From NCBI GenBank assembly GCA_021927905.1, contig BLLK01000069.1:1860001-1924000 (forward strand): a stretch of DNA of 64,000 nucleotides, given 5' to 3'. Position 1 is the stretch's first letter; each line of letters opens with the position of its first letter. The notes below the pieces were generated by a model. That model was not told the DNA's origin, did not search any database, and saw nothing but the letters and a program-made list of their open reading frames with translations. The position numbers and the translations under genes were made by a program. Origin of the DNA: Chaetoceros tenuissimus. Taxonomy: Eukaryota > Bacillariophyta > Thalassiosirophyceae > Chaetocerotales > Chaetocerotaceae. Below, one piece after another: positions 42,401-53,115 of the stretch.

Positions 42401-44273
42401 ATGTGGCGCCTATCTACCGCCACTTTGCGAGAAAGGAGAACCTCTTATACTACCAAAATCGTAGCTAACAAGAGGTTCCATCATGCTCTAGCTCTTCAAC
42501 TTGATTACTACATGTCACCACAATTTGCAGGTGTTGCTTCTGCTCTCGTGAACAACAACTATGCAAACAAAGGTATTGACATCAAGTTCCTTCCAACATG
42601 TCCAGTAGGTCATGAGCAGGCAAACGTGAGAAAGTATCAAGATGCCAATCCTAGCAGTGTTACAATGGGTACTGTGGAGCAAAACATCTTCACTCCGACA
42701 TTGGCTGCAGACCCTACATTGAAGACCACTGCTGTTGCTTCAATGTTTTCCAAGTCTCCCTTGTGCATTGCATCTTTGAAGGATCCACAATCAGAATCAC
42801 TCAAGATTGGTGCACATGAAGATACTGTAGAGTTGATGAAGCGTATCTTTCCATCACATGAAGTGGTTGCATCTCCTCGTGCGACAAAGAATACAGATCT
42901 ATTGTCAAACAATGATGGTATCAGTGCTATCCAGGCGTATACCACCACTGAGGTCCCAGCATTGCGTCGTGTACTCAAAGAAGACCCAGTTGTGACGACA
43001 CTTGAAGGCTTGAATGGCACAAAGCTAGGATACAGTCAGTTGATCTTTACTGCAGATGAATGTTTGAAGGGAGATCAACGTGCGGTTGTGCAGGCGTTTT
43101 GCGAGGCGACTTTTGAGGGTTGGGCAAATGCTATTCGCAATCCAGAGGAAGCTATGCAGATGGTGAATGAGGCGAAGAAGATGCTAGGGCTTGATGATGA
43201 GTCCAATGACCACTGGCACCCATCTTCTGAGTTTGACTTGGAGATGTTGAAGAGTTGTGATGACTTTGTGAAGGGGACATATGAAGGAGATCGCTATGGT
43301 GTGATCAATGCTGATCGTTGGAACGAGGCAAATACTTGGTTGATGAAGGGCAAGGTATCAAAAGACTTTGGCTTTGATCGTGAGGTATGGCAGCCACCAA
43401 AGAACTTGCTCCCAGGAAACAATCTAGCTCGTACTATTTTGGATGATGCGAAGAACTCGGCAACATTCTTTGAACAGACTTATGGACGCAAGCCATCACT
43501 TGCAGTGATTACGGTTGGTGACTTGAAGCGCTATCAGCACGGTGAACGTCGTCTTCAGATCTATAGCAATACATCTAGCAGTTGGTTTTCCAAGACTAGC
43601 ACAGGTGCTGCGAATGGGTTTGATGTGGAAGAGATCAATCTTGATTCATCAACTACTACTGATGAGTTGCTGAGTCAGATCTATGCGCTACGCGACGTGG
43701 ATGGTATTCAGTTGATGTGGCCACTACCAGATCATATCGACACTGCACGTGTATATTCGGCGATTGATGTTGCAAAGGATGTGGACGGCATTCATTACAT
43801 TGGACAGATGGAGATTGGGAACAAGGATGCTTATCCACCAGTGACACCAGCAGCAGCATTGGCATTGATGGATCAGCATGGAGTGGATGTATCAGGGAAG
43901 CGTGTGTTGGTGATTGGACGTAGTCCTATTGTAGGGTCTCCAATCGCACATATGGTTCGTGAGAAAGGTGGAGCAGTGACAGTGGCACATTCTGGTGTGA
44001 ATGAGGATGACTTGAAGACTCTAGTGGGAGAAGCAGATGTAGTGATCACTTGTGTAGGAGAGCCAGGACTAGTGAAGGCTGAATGGATCAAGGGCGCAGA
44101 TGTTGTGAATGTTGGTACAACTTTTGTAGAGGAGTTGGACTCATTGGTATCTGATGTTGAGGGAGATATTGGGAAGTATGCGAGTCGTTATAGTCCAGTA
44201 CCAGGAGGAATTGGTCCGTTGTCAGCACCAATGTTGTTCAAGAATGTAGCGAAGGCGGCTTGGGATCAAATGA
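42361..44273 (+). repeat. Left arm (1913 bp) of a large inverted duplication
   Basis: Near-identical reverse complement of 47644-49556, with arms of equal length (no net indel). It spans the 5' leader and the THI5-FolD coding region. Differences cluster at the two ends; long internal stretches look identical. Confidence 0.93.
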
Positions 44274-44278
44274 AGTAG
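42401..44278 (+). CDS. THI5/NMT1-like domain fused to FolD-type MTHF dehydrogenase/cyclohydrolase (inverted copy 1)
   Basis: 625 aa from ATG 42401. The N-terminus MWRLSTATLRERRTSYTTK is Arg/Ser/Thr-rich and acid-poor before its first Glu, suggesting mitochondrial targeting. Residues about 30-330 resemble the SsuA/THI5 (NMT1) substrate-binding fold: LALQLDYYMSPQFAGVASAL, GIDIKFLPTCPVGHEQANVR, and FCEATFEGWANAIRNPEEA. The Cys-rich catalytic motif of fungal THI5 is not seen. Residues about 345-625 are FolD: PSLAVITVGDL, IQLMWPLPDHID, AKDVDGIHYIGQMEIG, VLVIGRSPIVGSPIAH and the C-terminal YSPVPGGIGPLSAPMLFKN. FolD interconverts methylene-, methenyl- and formyl-THF. The Tyr-x3-Lys active-site motif is not in canonical form. 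The gene ends ATG-AAG-TAG exactly where the other copy continues into further domains. Confidence 0.88.
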   Translation: MWRLSTATLRERRTSYTTKIVANKRFHHALALQLDYYMSPQFAGVASALVNNNYANKGIDIKFLPTCPVGHEQANVRKYQDANPSSVTMGTVEQNIFTPTLAADPTLKTTAVASMFSKSPLCIASLKDPQSESLKIGAHEDTVELMKRIFPSHEVVASPRATKNTDLLSNNDGISAIQAYTTTEVPALRRVLKEDPVVTTLEGLNGTKLGYSQLIFTADECLKGDQRAVVQAFCEATFEGWANAIRNPEEAMQMVNEAKKMLGLDDESNDHWHPSSEFDLEMLKSCDDFVKGTYEGDRYGVINADRWNEANTWLMKGKVSKDFGFDREVWQPPKNLLPGNNLARTILDDAKNSATFFEQTYGRKPSLAVITVGDLKRYQHGERRLQIYSNTSSSWFSKTSTGAANGFDVEEINLDSSTTTDELLSQIYALRDVDGIQLMWPLPDHIDTARVYSAIDVAKDVDGIHYIGQMEIGNKDAYPPVTPAAALALMDQHGVDVSGKRVLVIGRSPIVGSPIAHMVREKGGAVTVAHSGVNEDDLKTLVGEADVVITCVGEPGLVKAEWIKGADVVNVGTTFVEELDSLVSDVEGDIGKYASRYSPVPGGIGPLSAPMLFKNVAKAAWDQMK

Positions 44279-44666
44279 GAGATGTTCATTTATGCTCTTC
44301 TTTCATTTTTTTTGAAAAAATGAAGGGTATAAGGAACTGAATGACCATACCTTAGACTTGGACCTAATTTAAATGTCTCATTTTGAAACATACTCAACTC
44401 AATCTCTTCTCTCTTTTTACCAAGATGAATTACTCTTCCGAGTACATAAATATGAAGCATTACCATGTCATCAAAAGTAAGTAGAAAAATGAAGTTGGGG
44501 ACGTTTCCATGTTCATGTTATATTTTGATTATGATTCATTTATTTGGAGTCATAAATTTATGAAAGAATTATGTGAATTCCAATGCTGAAGCAAAGTTGT
44601 CTACTGGCCATAATAGATGAATGACTTTGAAAAGCACGATTCGCTCGGCTCCAAATTTTCTGCGCA
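44279..44666. other. Intergenic
   Basis: 3' flank of copy 1 and promoter of the rhomboid gene. Has no counterpart near copy 2, so homology stops at the end of the FolD domain. Confidence 0.45.
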
Positions 44667-45824
44667 TTGGCTTGCTCAAAAAATACTCGAAAAAGAACAA
44701 CATCAAATAATGTGTTAGTAGATAGAACTTTACCCACAATTATAAAATCCTTGACTTCTTCTCTAAGTGCAAAAATGCCGTTACCAATGTTCAGAAAGCA
44801 ACCCATATCGATAATAAAACGATATTTTTCTTTCGTGAGGAATGTTACAATTCGCAATGTGCACAGCAGAAAGAAGAACCAGTTTCGTCCTCTGGCAAAA
44901 AGTAAAACTTCGACACCTACACTTGGATATTCGCATACATCGTGGGGGAAAACGTTTCTAGACTTTCCATTTCCAAGCAGCATTTACTTACGACATGAAA
45001 GTACCATTTTGAAACCCAGGTATTCAGGATTTTCGGCTTGGGTTGGATTATTATCATTTAGTGCAGTCAATACTGGAGTATTTATTCTTTGGCAGAATGA
45101 TGATGAAGCATGGCAAGAAAAAATGAATGACCATTTTACTTGTTCGCTACGAAATACGAAAGAAAGGCCGTGGACTCTATTCAATGCGTGTATATCTCAT
45201 CAATCTTTTGCGCATTACTTTGGAAATATGGCAGCTTTGTGGATATTTGGGTTCAGTACCTTTCGTGTTATTGGTCCTGCTAGTTTTATATCGTTGTATT
45301 GCTATGGTGGTATCATTTCATCTATGACACATGTAGGTCACAATGCTTTCACTGGAAGGACTGGGCCTACGTTAACAAAGGAAGAAATAGCCTTACTCGA
45401 AAAATCGATTCATGGAAAACAAGATGAGGAAGGTCACGTAGATTTCGAAAAGTATGTTCCACCAGATCTTTTAAGAAAATTTAGAGCGAGTGACATGCCT
45501 AGTCTCGGGGCATCCGGAAGTATCATGGCGGTTTCAGCAGTATGTGCAACATTATTTCCTCTTGATAAGATTAGGCTCCCAAATCCTAGAGTTAGAGTCC
45601 CTGTCAACATTCCCGTAGCTGTTGGTATTTATGTTTTCTCGGATTTGATAGGAATTACTGCTGGACAAGATGGTGATAATGTTGGACATTCTGCACATTT
45701 AGGAGGTGTTGCTTTGGGTTCCTTATTCTCATACAGAAATTGGTATAAAGGAGCTTGGAAAACGACTGGAGATTTGCCCTTACTATATAGATTAGGACAG
45801 TGGAGACTGTCAAGAAAGAAGTAG
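44667..45824 (+). CDS. Mitochondrial rhomboid protease (PARL/Pcp1-like)
   Basis: Intramembrane serine protease, 385 aa (start 44667) or 349 aa (start 44775, MPLPMFRKQ). The N-terminus is basic and Ser-rich, in line with mitochondrial import. Hydrophobic helices include SAWVGLLSFSAVNTGVFILW. The rhomboid markers are all present: the WTLFNACISHQSFAHYFGNM block (HxxxHxxxNM), the nucleophile SLGASGSIMAVSAVCA (GASG Ser) and the catalytic His in GHSAHLGGVALGSLF. A 40-residue charged insertion (TKEEIALLEKSIHGKQDEEG) lies before the GASG helix, as in PARL-type proteins. The gene sits in the 3.4-kb spacer of the inverted duplication. Confidence 0.9.
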   Translation: MACSKNTRKRTTSNNVLVDRTLPTIIKSLTSSLSAKMPLPMFRKQPISIIKRYFSFVRNVTIRNVHSRKKNQFRPLAKSKTSTPTLGYSHTSWGKTFLDFPFPSSIYLRHESTILKPRYSGFSAWVGLLSFSAVNTGVFILWQNDDEAWQEKMNDHFTCSLRNTKERPWTLFNACISHQSFAHYFGNMAALWIFGFSTFRVIGPASFISLYCYGGIISSMTHVGHNAFTGRTGPTLTKEEIALLEKSIHGKQDEEGHVDFEKYVPPDLLRKFRASDMPSLGASGSIMAVSAVCATLFPLDKIRLPNPRVRVPVNIPVAVGIYVFSDLIGITAGQDGDNVGHSAHLGGVALGSLFSYRNWYKGAWKTTGDLPLLYRLGQWRLSRKK

Positions 45825-46043
45825 GCATTTCCCCTCGGTAATAGCTTTGTTAATATTGAAAATTAGCCGTATCTATATTTGCTATACGTATTACTCATTC
45901 GTTGTATTTATTGCCTCTTTCTTCTCGTCTTCGTGCCGAGTTGTCAAAGATTTCTCTACTTAGGTGAAACACATTCCGTCAACTTTTTCAAGCAATGTTG
46001 CACTATTTGCCTTTAATTGATGAAACATATCTTTAGGTCAGAA

Positions 46044-49000
46044 TTAGCGGATAGTGCCTGATAATCCAGGGCGGGAAAACATGCAAACATCACCAAATGA
46101 TAAAAATCTGTAGCCATTGGCCTGGGCATCTTCATAAATTTGAGGAATTTTGCTCCCAGCTGAATCTTTGATTAACGCAGAAACTAGCAACATCAGAGTA
46201 GAATCAGGGGCATGGAAGTTTGTAACTAAGTGATCCACAACTTTGAATTCATAGATAGGTGGTGAAATCATCAATGATGTTTGTCCGTGGATATATTCAG
46301 AGTCATCAAGTCCGTCAATTAAAGCTTCGAAAGCAGCAATTCTAGATACGTTGCGTCCTTCACCAACTTTCAAAGGTACCCAGTCAAATTGCCCGAGTGA
46401 AAGCGATGGAGACCCATCGTCAAGACCTCTAATACGCTTTACTCCACACCAAAATAGACTTTCCAATGTTCTACTCGATGTAGTTCCAACAACTATCAAT
46501 GGTTTGTTTTGTTTCAATGCACTAATGATAGACTTCAACTCTTTCACTGATACTGCAAATGTTTCTGCATGCATTTCGTGATCCCTTGCATCTTTTACCA
46601 TAACTGGTTTGAATGTACCTGCTCCAACATGAAGAGATAAATAGCTGCAGTTCTCAGGTCCAATTTCGTTCAAAACTTCCTCTGTGAAGTGGAGACCAGC
46701 TGTAGGAGCTGCAACTGAACCAGCATTTGCAGCATAAGTATTGTTATAAGATTCATGGTCCTTTTCCTCGGAATCTCTATGAAGATATGGTGGAATTGGA
46801 ACAGAACCTGCTTTTCCGAGATACTCTTCCACAGAAGATTCACTGTTGATGGTTACAAAACACTCAGTTCCATTTCCATCACTCTTCTCATCCTCCTCCC
46901 AAATTCTGTCATGAAATCAAAGTTAAAAAACGCCCCAATTCCAAGAAATGACGAAATTAAGATTGCCATGACTTACCCTTTGATGCCAACAACTTCAATT
47001 GTACCATTTCCACCATATTCGTCAAAAGTATCTCCAACTTGGATATTTTCAGCACGAATCATAGCTTGGAGCGAAGTAGTATTACATGATTTAGAAACGT
47101 TGATGGAACCAAGGTCGAGAATCATCAGTTCAACTTTAGATCCGTTTGAACCCTTCACAAAGAGTCTGGCATCTAGTACCCGACTGTCATTGAAAACGAG
47201 ATGACACCCTTTTGCCAGGGAAGGAAAAACTTCAGAGAAGTTGTCATAGTATGTAATATTTCCTGGACCATCACATCTCAATAGTTTTGAGCTTCCTCTT
47301 GGATTTGCTGGATATTTTGCAATACTTTCTTCATTCAAGTTGTAAGAATATTTATCCATTTCAACTGTATCCTTAGACAGGATCATATCCACAGCTTGTG
47401 CTGCATCATAATCTTTTTCCGTAATTTGCTTTGCTTCGAATGTAAAAAATTCGAGTTCCATCTCACATCCATGCACGCATTTATGAGTAAGCTTCATGTT
47501 AGCATGGTGATCCATAATTGTACTTAATTCATCAACTTTTTTCGCAGCTTCAAGAGCTTCAGTATAGCTATCAAAATGATAAGTTTTTGTAAGCGTTGCA
47601 GGATGTCTATCCCAGCCATTGTCAACAACGATTCCAGTTCTACTCATTTGATCCCAAGCCGCCTTCGCTACATTCTTGAACAGCATTGGTGCTGACAACG
47701 GACCAATTCCTCCTGGTACTGGACTATAACGACCCGCATACTTCCCAATGTCTCCCTCAACATCAGATACCAATGAATCCAACTCCTCTACAAAGGTTGT
47801 ACCAACATTCACAACATCTGCACCCTTGACCCATTCAGCCTTCACTAGTCCTGGCTCTCCTGCACAAGTGATCACTACATCTGCTTCTCCCACTAGAGTC
47901 TTCAAGTCATCCTCACTCACACCAGAATGTGCAACTGTCACTGCTCCACCTTTCTCACGAACCATGTGTGCGATTGGAGACCCTACAATAGGACTACGTC
48001 CAATCACCAACACACGCTTCCCTGATACATCCACTCCATGCTGATCCATCAATGCCAATGCTGCTGCTGGTGTCACTGGTGGATAAGCATCCTTGTTCCC
48101 AATCTCCATCTGTCCAATGTAATGAATGCCGTCCACATCCTTTGCAACATCAATCGCCGAATATACACGTGCAGTGTCGATATGATCTGGTAGTGGCCAC
48201 ATCAACTGAATACCATCCACGTCGCGTAGCGCATAGATCTGACTCAGCAACTCATCAGTAGTAGTTGATGAATCAAGATTGATCTCTTCCACATCAAACC
48301 CATTCGCAGCACCTGTGCTAGTCTTGGAAAACCAACTGCTAGATGTATTGCTATAGATCTGAAGACGACGTTCACCGTGCTGATAGCGCTTCAAGTCACC
48401 AACCGTAATCACTGCAAGTGATGGCTTGCGTCCATAAGTCTGTTCAAAGAATGTTGCCGAGTTCTTCGCATCATCCAAAATAGTACGAGCTAGATTGTTT
48501 CCTGGGAGCAAGTTCTTTGGTGGCTGCCATACCTCACGATCAAAGCCAAAGTCTTTTGATACCTTGCCCTTCATCAACCAAGTATTTGCCTCGTTCCAAC
48601 GATCAGCATTGATCACACCATAGCGATCTCCTTCATATGTCCCCTTCACAAAGTCATCACAACTCTTCAACATCTCCAAGTCAAACTCAGAAGATGGGTG
48701 CCAGTGGTCATTGGACTCATCATCAAGCCCTAGCATCTTCTTCGCCTCATTCACCATCTGCATAGCTTCCTCTGGATTGCGAATAGCATTTGCCCAACCC
48801 TCAAAAGTCGCCTCGCAAAACGCCTGCACAACCGCACGTTGATCTCCCTTCAAACATTCATCTGCAGTAAAGATCAACTGACTGTATCCTAGCTTTGTGC
48901 CATTCAAGCCTTCAAGTGTCGTCACAACTGGGTCTTCTTTGAGTACACGACGCAATGCTGGGACCTCAGTGGTGGTATACGCCTGGATAGCACTGATACC

Positions 49001-49516
49001 ATCATTGTTTGACAATAGATCTGTATTCTTTGTCGCACGAGGAGATGCAACCACTTCATGTGATGGAAAGATACGCTTCATCAACTCTACAGTATCTTCA
49101 TGTGCACCAATCTTGAGTGATTCTGATTGTGGATCCTTCAAAGATGCAATGCACAAGGGAGACTTGGAAAACATTGAAGCAACAGCAGTGGTCTTCAATG
49201 TAGGGTCTGCAGCCAATGTCGGAGTGAAGATGTTTTGCTCCACAGTACCCATTGTAACACTGCTAGGATTGGCATCTTGATACTTTCTCACGTTTGCCTG
49301 CTCATGGCCTACTGGACATGTTGGAAGGAACTTGATGTCAATACCTTTGTTTGCATAGTTGTTGTTCACGAGGGCAGAAGCAACACCTGCAAATTGTGGT
49401 GACATGTAGTAATCAAGTTGAAGAGCTAGAGCATGTTGGAACCTCTTGTTAGCTACGATTTTGGTAGTATAAGAGGTTCTCCTTTCTCGCAAAGTGGCGG
49501 TAGATAGGCGCCACAT
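46044..49516 (-). CDS. Four-domain fusion: THI5-like, FolD, pterin carbinolamine dehydratase, QueA (inverted copy 2)
   Basis: 1133 aa. Exon 1 is 49516-46977, exon 2 is 46905-46044, with a 71-bp intron. Residues 1-624 nearly equal copy 1 (THI5/NMT1-like plus FolD, with an N-terminal presequence). Past the junction WDQM-SRTGIVVDNGW comes a PCD/DCoH-like unit (about 630-705): TYHFDSYTEALEAAKKV, then the dehydratase DHHANMKLT motif. Residues about 745-1133 are a complete S-adenosylmethionine:tRNA ribosyltransferase-isomerase (QueA): LVFNDSRVLDARLF, GKVEVMI-like SKVELMILDL, SVAAPTAGLHFTEEVL, LSLHVGAGTFKPV, MHAE, VGTTSSRTLES, VTNFHAPDSTLMLLVSAL and a RFLSFGDVCMF end. QueA adds an epoxycyclopentane ring to preQ1 in tRNA. 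All domains appear intact. Its presence in a eukaryotic nuclear gene is unexpected. Confidence 0.9.
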
Positions 49517-49556
49517 CCAATTCAAAGGTAGAAAGGTAAAGGTCCTCTGCACTGGA
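47644..49556 (-). repeat. Right arm (1913 bp) of a large inverted duplication
   Basis: Reverse complement of 42361-44273. The spacer between arms is 3370 bp. The arm ends at the last codon of FolD on one side and in the 5' leader on the other. Confidence 0.93.
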
Positions 49557-49790
49557 ATTTAATATGCACAAGATGACAGAGAGGTGAGTTGATGCCATGG
49601 TGAAAGTGTGGTGAAAAAATAAAATGATGGGCAGGATTATGTCGCTCACAAGTAGTGATGTCACTGCAAATACGCCAACATGATAGGGACAACATTAAAT
49701 GGGACTAAATTACATAATTTTCAATATTGACACCGACACACTCGCTGTCATTGGAGTTAAGAGATTTTTACGCTCTTGTCCTATGTGCAC

Positions 49791-52700
49791 TCATTTATCT
49801 AGAATGACAACAAAAGTTCTCACTTCCATAGGTTTAATAATAATGATTCCTTGTTCCTCTTTTCTAGTCATAACAAGTTCCTCTTTTATTGAATTCTGGA
49901 GGTGCTTCTGATTCCAATTCATTTTGATTGTATCCCAAGCAATCTTGTCTTGATTTGCGGTTAGAGTTTTTTCTGTCACTTTAACAACTCTGGATTCTGG
50001 AAATACTGCTGCCATGTTTAGGTGAACAGGCTTAGATCTCATGGCACACTCATTTCCTCCATATGCATGTGCAATTCTGATAAGAAGAGCTTTGTTTTCG
50101 TCATCGTATCCGATCAATTTTGTTGTCACGAGTTGAAGATTGTCAGGAAGATGTATTGCAGTCTTGAATTGGTTGAAATCTTCGAAGGGAGAGGTTGAAG
50201 CAAAAACAAAAGGAGGTGAAAACATTTTGTCCATTCCTTCTCTTGCCATCACTGCTCCAGATTTTTTTCCGCCAATGTAGAGACGATGAGTCCCTGAAAT
50301 GATTAATCCATCACCTATTCTACTAGCATCACCAAAAGGTGGATATGCCTCGATTGACTCTGTCTCATTAAGAGCCTCTCCCACTCCTCTACTATCGTCT
50401 TCAATGATGCGGCGATGGACCATTAACTCCAAGGTACCATCTTTAATGCTTCCTCCGCCTTTCGAACGATCTGTCAAGACTGAAATTGAAGAGTCGTCAT
50501 CTTCCATGTAGATAGCAGCATTAATGGGATAATAATTTCCAGCAACTGGTTCAAATTCCTCAAGATCCCAGGTTGGTCTAGAAGATCTCTGTCGTCGAAG
50601 AAATTCTCGCCCATTAGAATCAGTGAAGAAAACTCCTTTGTTTTGAATACTTGTCCTGAAGCGATTGACTACTTCCTTTCCAATCCCATCATGAATTGGG
50701 ATGGGACCAACAGTAAAATCTATATCAATGTAATTTTCATTATGGTATACTTTTGTCACCTGATGAATCCATTTTCCTTCAAAAGATGTATGAACTTCAG
50801 TCAATATATCACTTTCAAAAACACGAGTTTCGGCTGGGATAGGTTTCAAGGTCTGCAAAGTGGAATCTGGTATATCCGGTCGAAAGATGTACGCTCCAGA
50901 GCTTGGATGACCCCGATCCTCTTCATGAATAGCATTTTCATGTACCCAAGATTTGTAGTAACCCCATTCACTAATAACACCAGTCTCTCCGTACTCATTA
51001 ACAACCCTTGACAAATGCCCCCTATGAAAAATGTGACTATGGTGAGCAACTTCAAGTGAAAATCTCATAAAACAATTTAAAAATCTACCTACCCTTCAAA
51101 GTGAATTTGCGTGTTGCCTTGATGTAAGACAAACGGCTTTGAGTCTTTTGATCGCAAGTTTCTTGATTCTTGGAGAATAGATTTAACTGGTGTATGTAGC
51201 GCTTGTGATTCGGATGATATTTTAAGAATAGCGACCATTGGTGAAGATGGAATATCTTGAGCATCAATCATCAAATTGTATGGAGCTGCATCTTCGACTT
51301 TTGCATAATTAAAGTTTGGAACCACTGTTGAGTTCACTTGAACCCAATCATCATCACCTGTAGTACCGCTCTCGAATATTCTCTCGACAACATAAGTTGC
51401 ATTTTGTGAAACAGGGATGGAAATCACTTCTGATCTCGGTTGACCCAAAGCATTGTATAGATACAAATAAAAAGTACTACCAGTCGAGCTAGATGTCTGT
51501 GAAGTTTCGCATATTGACTCATTTCTGAGTTGACAAAATTTTATGTTGCCGTGTTGGCCAAAAATAGACTCTTTTTCCAATGATGCAATCACTATATCTA
51601 TGCCCGCCTGGACCTTTTTTGCGTAGTCATACGCCACATGCTGTTTGCTTGTGCCAGAGACACCGTCATGGTGTTGGACGACTGCCATTGCCTTCTCTAA
51701 GGTTAAGATGGCATCTTTATCAACTCTATTTCCACGGCGATATAATGCTTGGATCTGACGAACAGCCTGTAGAAATGATGATCCTACACGCTCTAACCTT
51801 TTCAAAGCTGCTCGTGAAGTAAAGTACCCAGTCCAAAAGCTTCAAAAATAATTCAGGCATATAAGTAAAAAAGAAACCTGGGTCGTTTTATCTTTTTCAT
51901 TGATATCACTTACCAGTGATCGCAATCAGAGTATGGAAAGAAATCATCTTCCTTCACATCCAAGTTGCTGATGGAATTTGTATCTTCGATAGATGAATCT
52001 TGATCATATTGATATTCTTTGTACTTATAAGATGTGTAAATTTCAGGATTAGAGTAAAATGCATGAACGTTTTCGAAATTCGGAAATAATTTTCTTGTTT
52101 CGTCTTGCATAGAATTGATTTTATCAATCAAAAGGTCTAAACTACGAAAGTTCACCATCGCATTTTCGTACTTCAGTTATCAACGGGTTAGATATTTGAT
52201 GAATGAACATTAACAGTCAGCAACCCTGTCTTTACTCACCTGAAAATCAGAACCCATTGTCAACATTACATTGTTTCCTCGTGTCCTCTCCGTTTGAGTC
52301 TTTACCTGACTTAGAAAGTTCATCATTCTCATATACAGATCGTCTTCTTGCATTCCATAAAGGGGGTCATCATCACAAAGTATATCAAAACAAAATCCTT
52401 CAGGAGCACCATAATTCCCAGAGAAGGATCCTGTCAATCCCCAAAAGATGGCATTATCTTTTAGATTTGTTGAAGATGCATTCCAAATACCTTCACAGCT
52501 TGCTTCGTTATAACGTTTTTCCAGATCTTGATAATCAATTCGACCGAGATAAAGAGCGTTGAATCCTGCCGCGCTTGATAACAGAGATGCCTGCGTAGAC
52601 GAATGACCGAATGGATCCAATTGCCATCCAATAGAAGGAACGTAATTAAACTCCTTTTTTAGAAAATCGTGACCCAAAGTTGTTTGATCAATCATACCAA

Positions 52701-53115
52701 CGTAGTGAGTGGTTGCTTCATCATGCATGGACCATCCACCATTTACGAAACTGAGTTGCCCATTTCTCACAAATTCACGAGTCTTGTCTTTGATTTCATC
52801 AGACTGTTCAACCCACCACATTGTGAAAAAAGCCATCTCAACATATGTAAATGTACGTTTTGGATTCATCTCAAGTGCATAAACAAGTGAGTCAAGAATA
52901 CAGCTGACACATGCATGGCGAATTGTATTGTTCTGACCATAATAATATTGCTCGACAGTTTTCAACCAACCTACATCATCGTGGGTATGAGGAACAATAT
53001 GAATATTGAGAACGTTGTCAGATGGATCATAGTCGTCAACAGATCTGATAGATCCTACAACATTTGAAGCCTGACTGAACCAAAAAGATAATGACAGTAG
53101 TAGAGCAAGGTTCAT
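49791..53115 (-). CDS. Lysosomal-type alpha-mannosidase (GH38), 4 exons
   Basis: Glycoside hydrolase family 38 enzyme that trims mannose from N-glycans, in the vacuole/lysosome. Exons: 53115-52240, 52170-51914, 51839-51093, 51021-49791; 1036 aa. The signal peptide is MNLALLLSLSFWFSQASNVVG. Zinc and catalytic motifs: HIVPHTHDDVGWLKT near residue 38, GWQLDPFGHSSTQA with the nucleophile Asp near 173, and HHDGVSGTSKQHVA. Family blocks SDFQYENAMVNFRSLD and FWTGYFTSRAALKR span introns 1 and 2. The C-terminal beta-sandwich follows (GHLSRVVNEYGETGVISEWG, HHRRIIEDDSRGVGEALNE-like MVHRRIIEDDSRGVGEALNE). Each exon join keeps the frame and restores family sequence. Length matches lysosomal MAN2B1 enzymes (about 1000 aa). 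Confidence 0.95.

Noticed and set aside
47748-49280. Long antisense ORFs over the FolD/THI5 region in both arms
   Set aside because: Shadow frames of the real gene; identical in both arms because the DNA is duplicated.
46044-49516. Idea that the QueA part is bacterial contamination
   Set aside because: It is joined by a spliceosomal intron and sits between typical diatom genes with short introns.
42361-49556. Idea that the inverted arms are an assembly artefact
   Set aside because: The arms have scattered base differences and different 3' continuations, which a pure collapse or chimera would not give. Reads are still needed to be certain.
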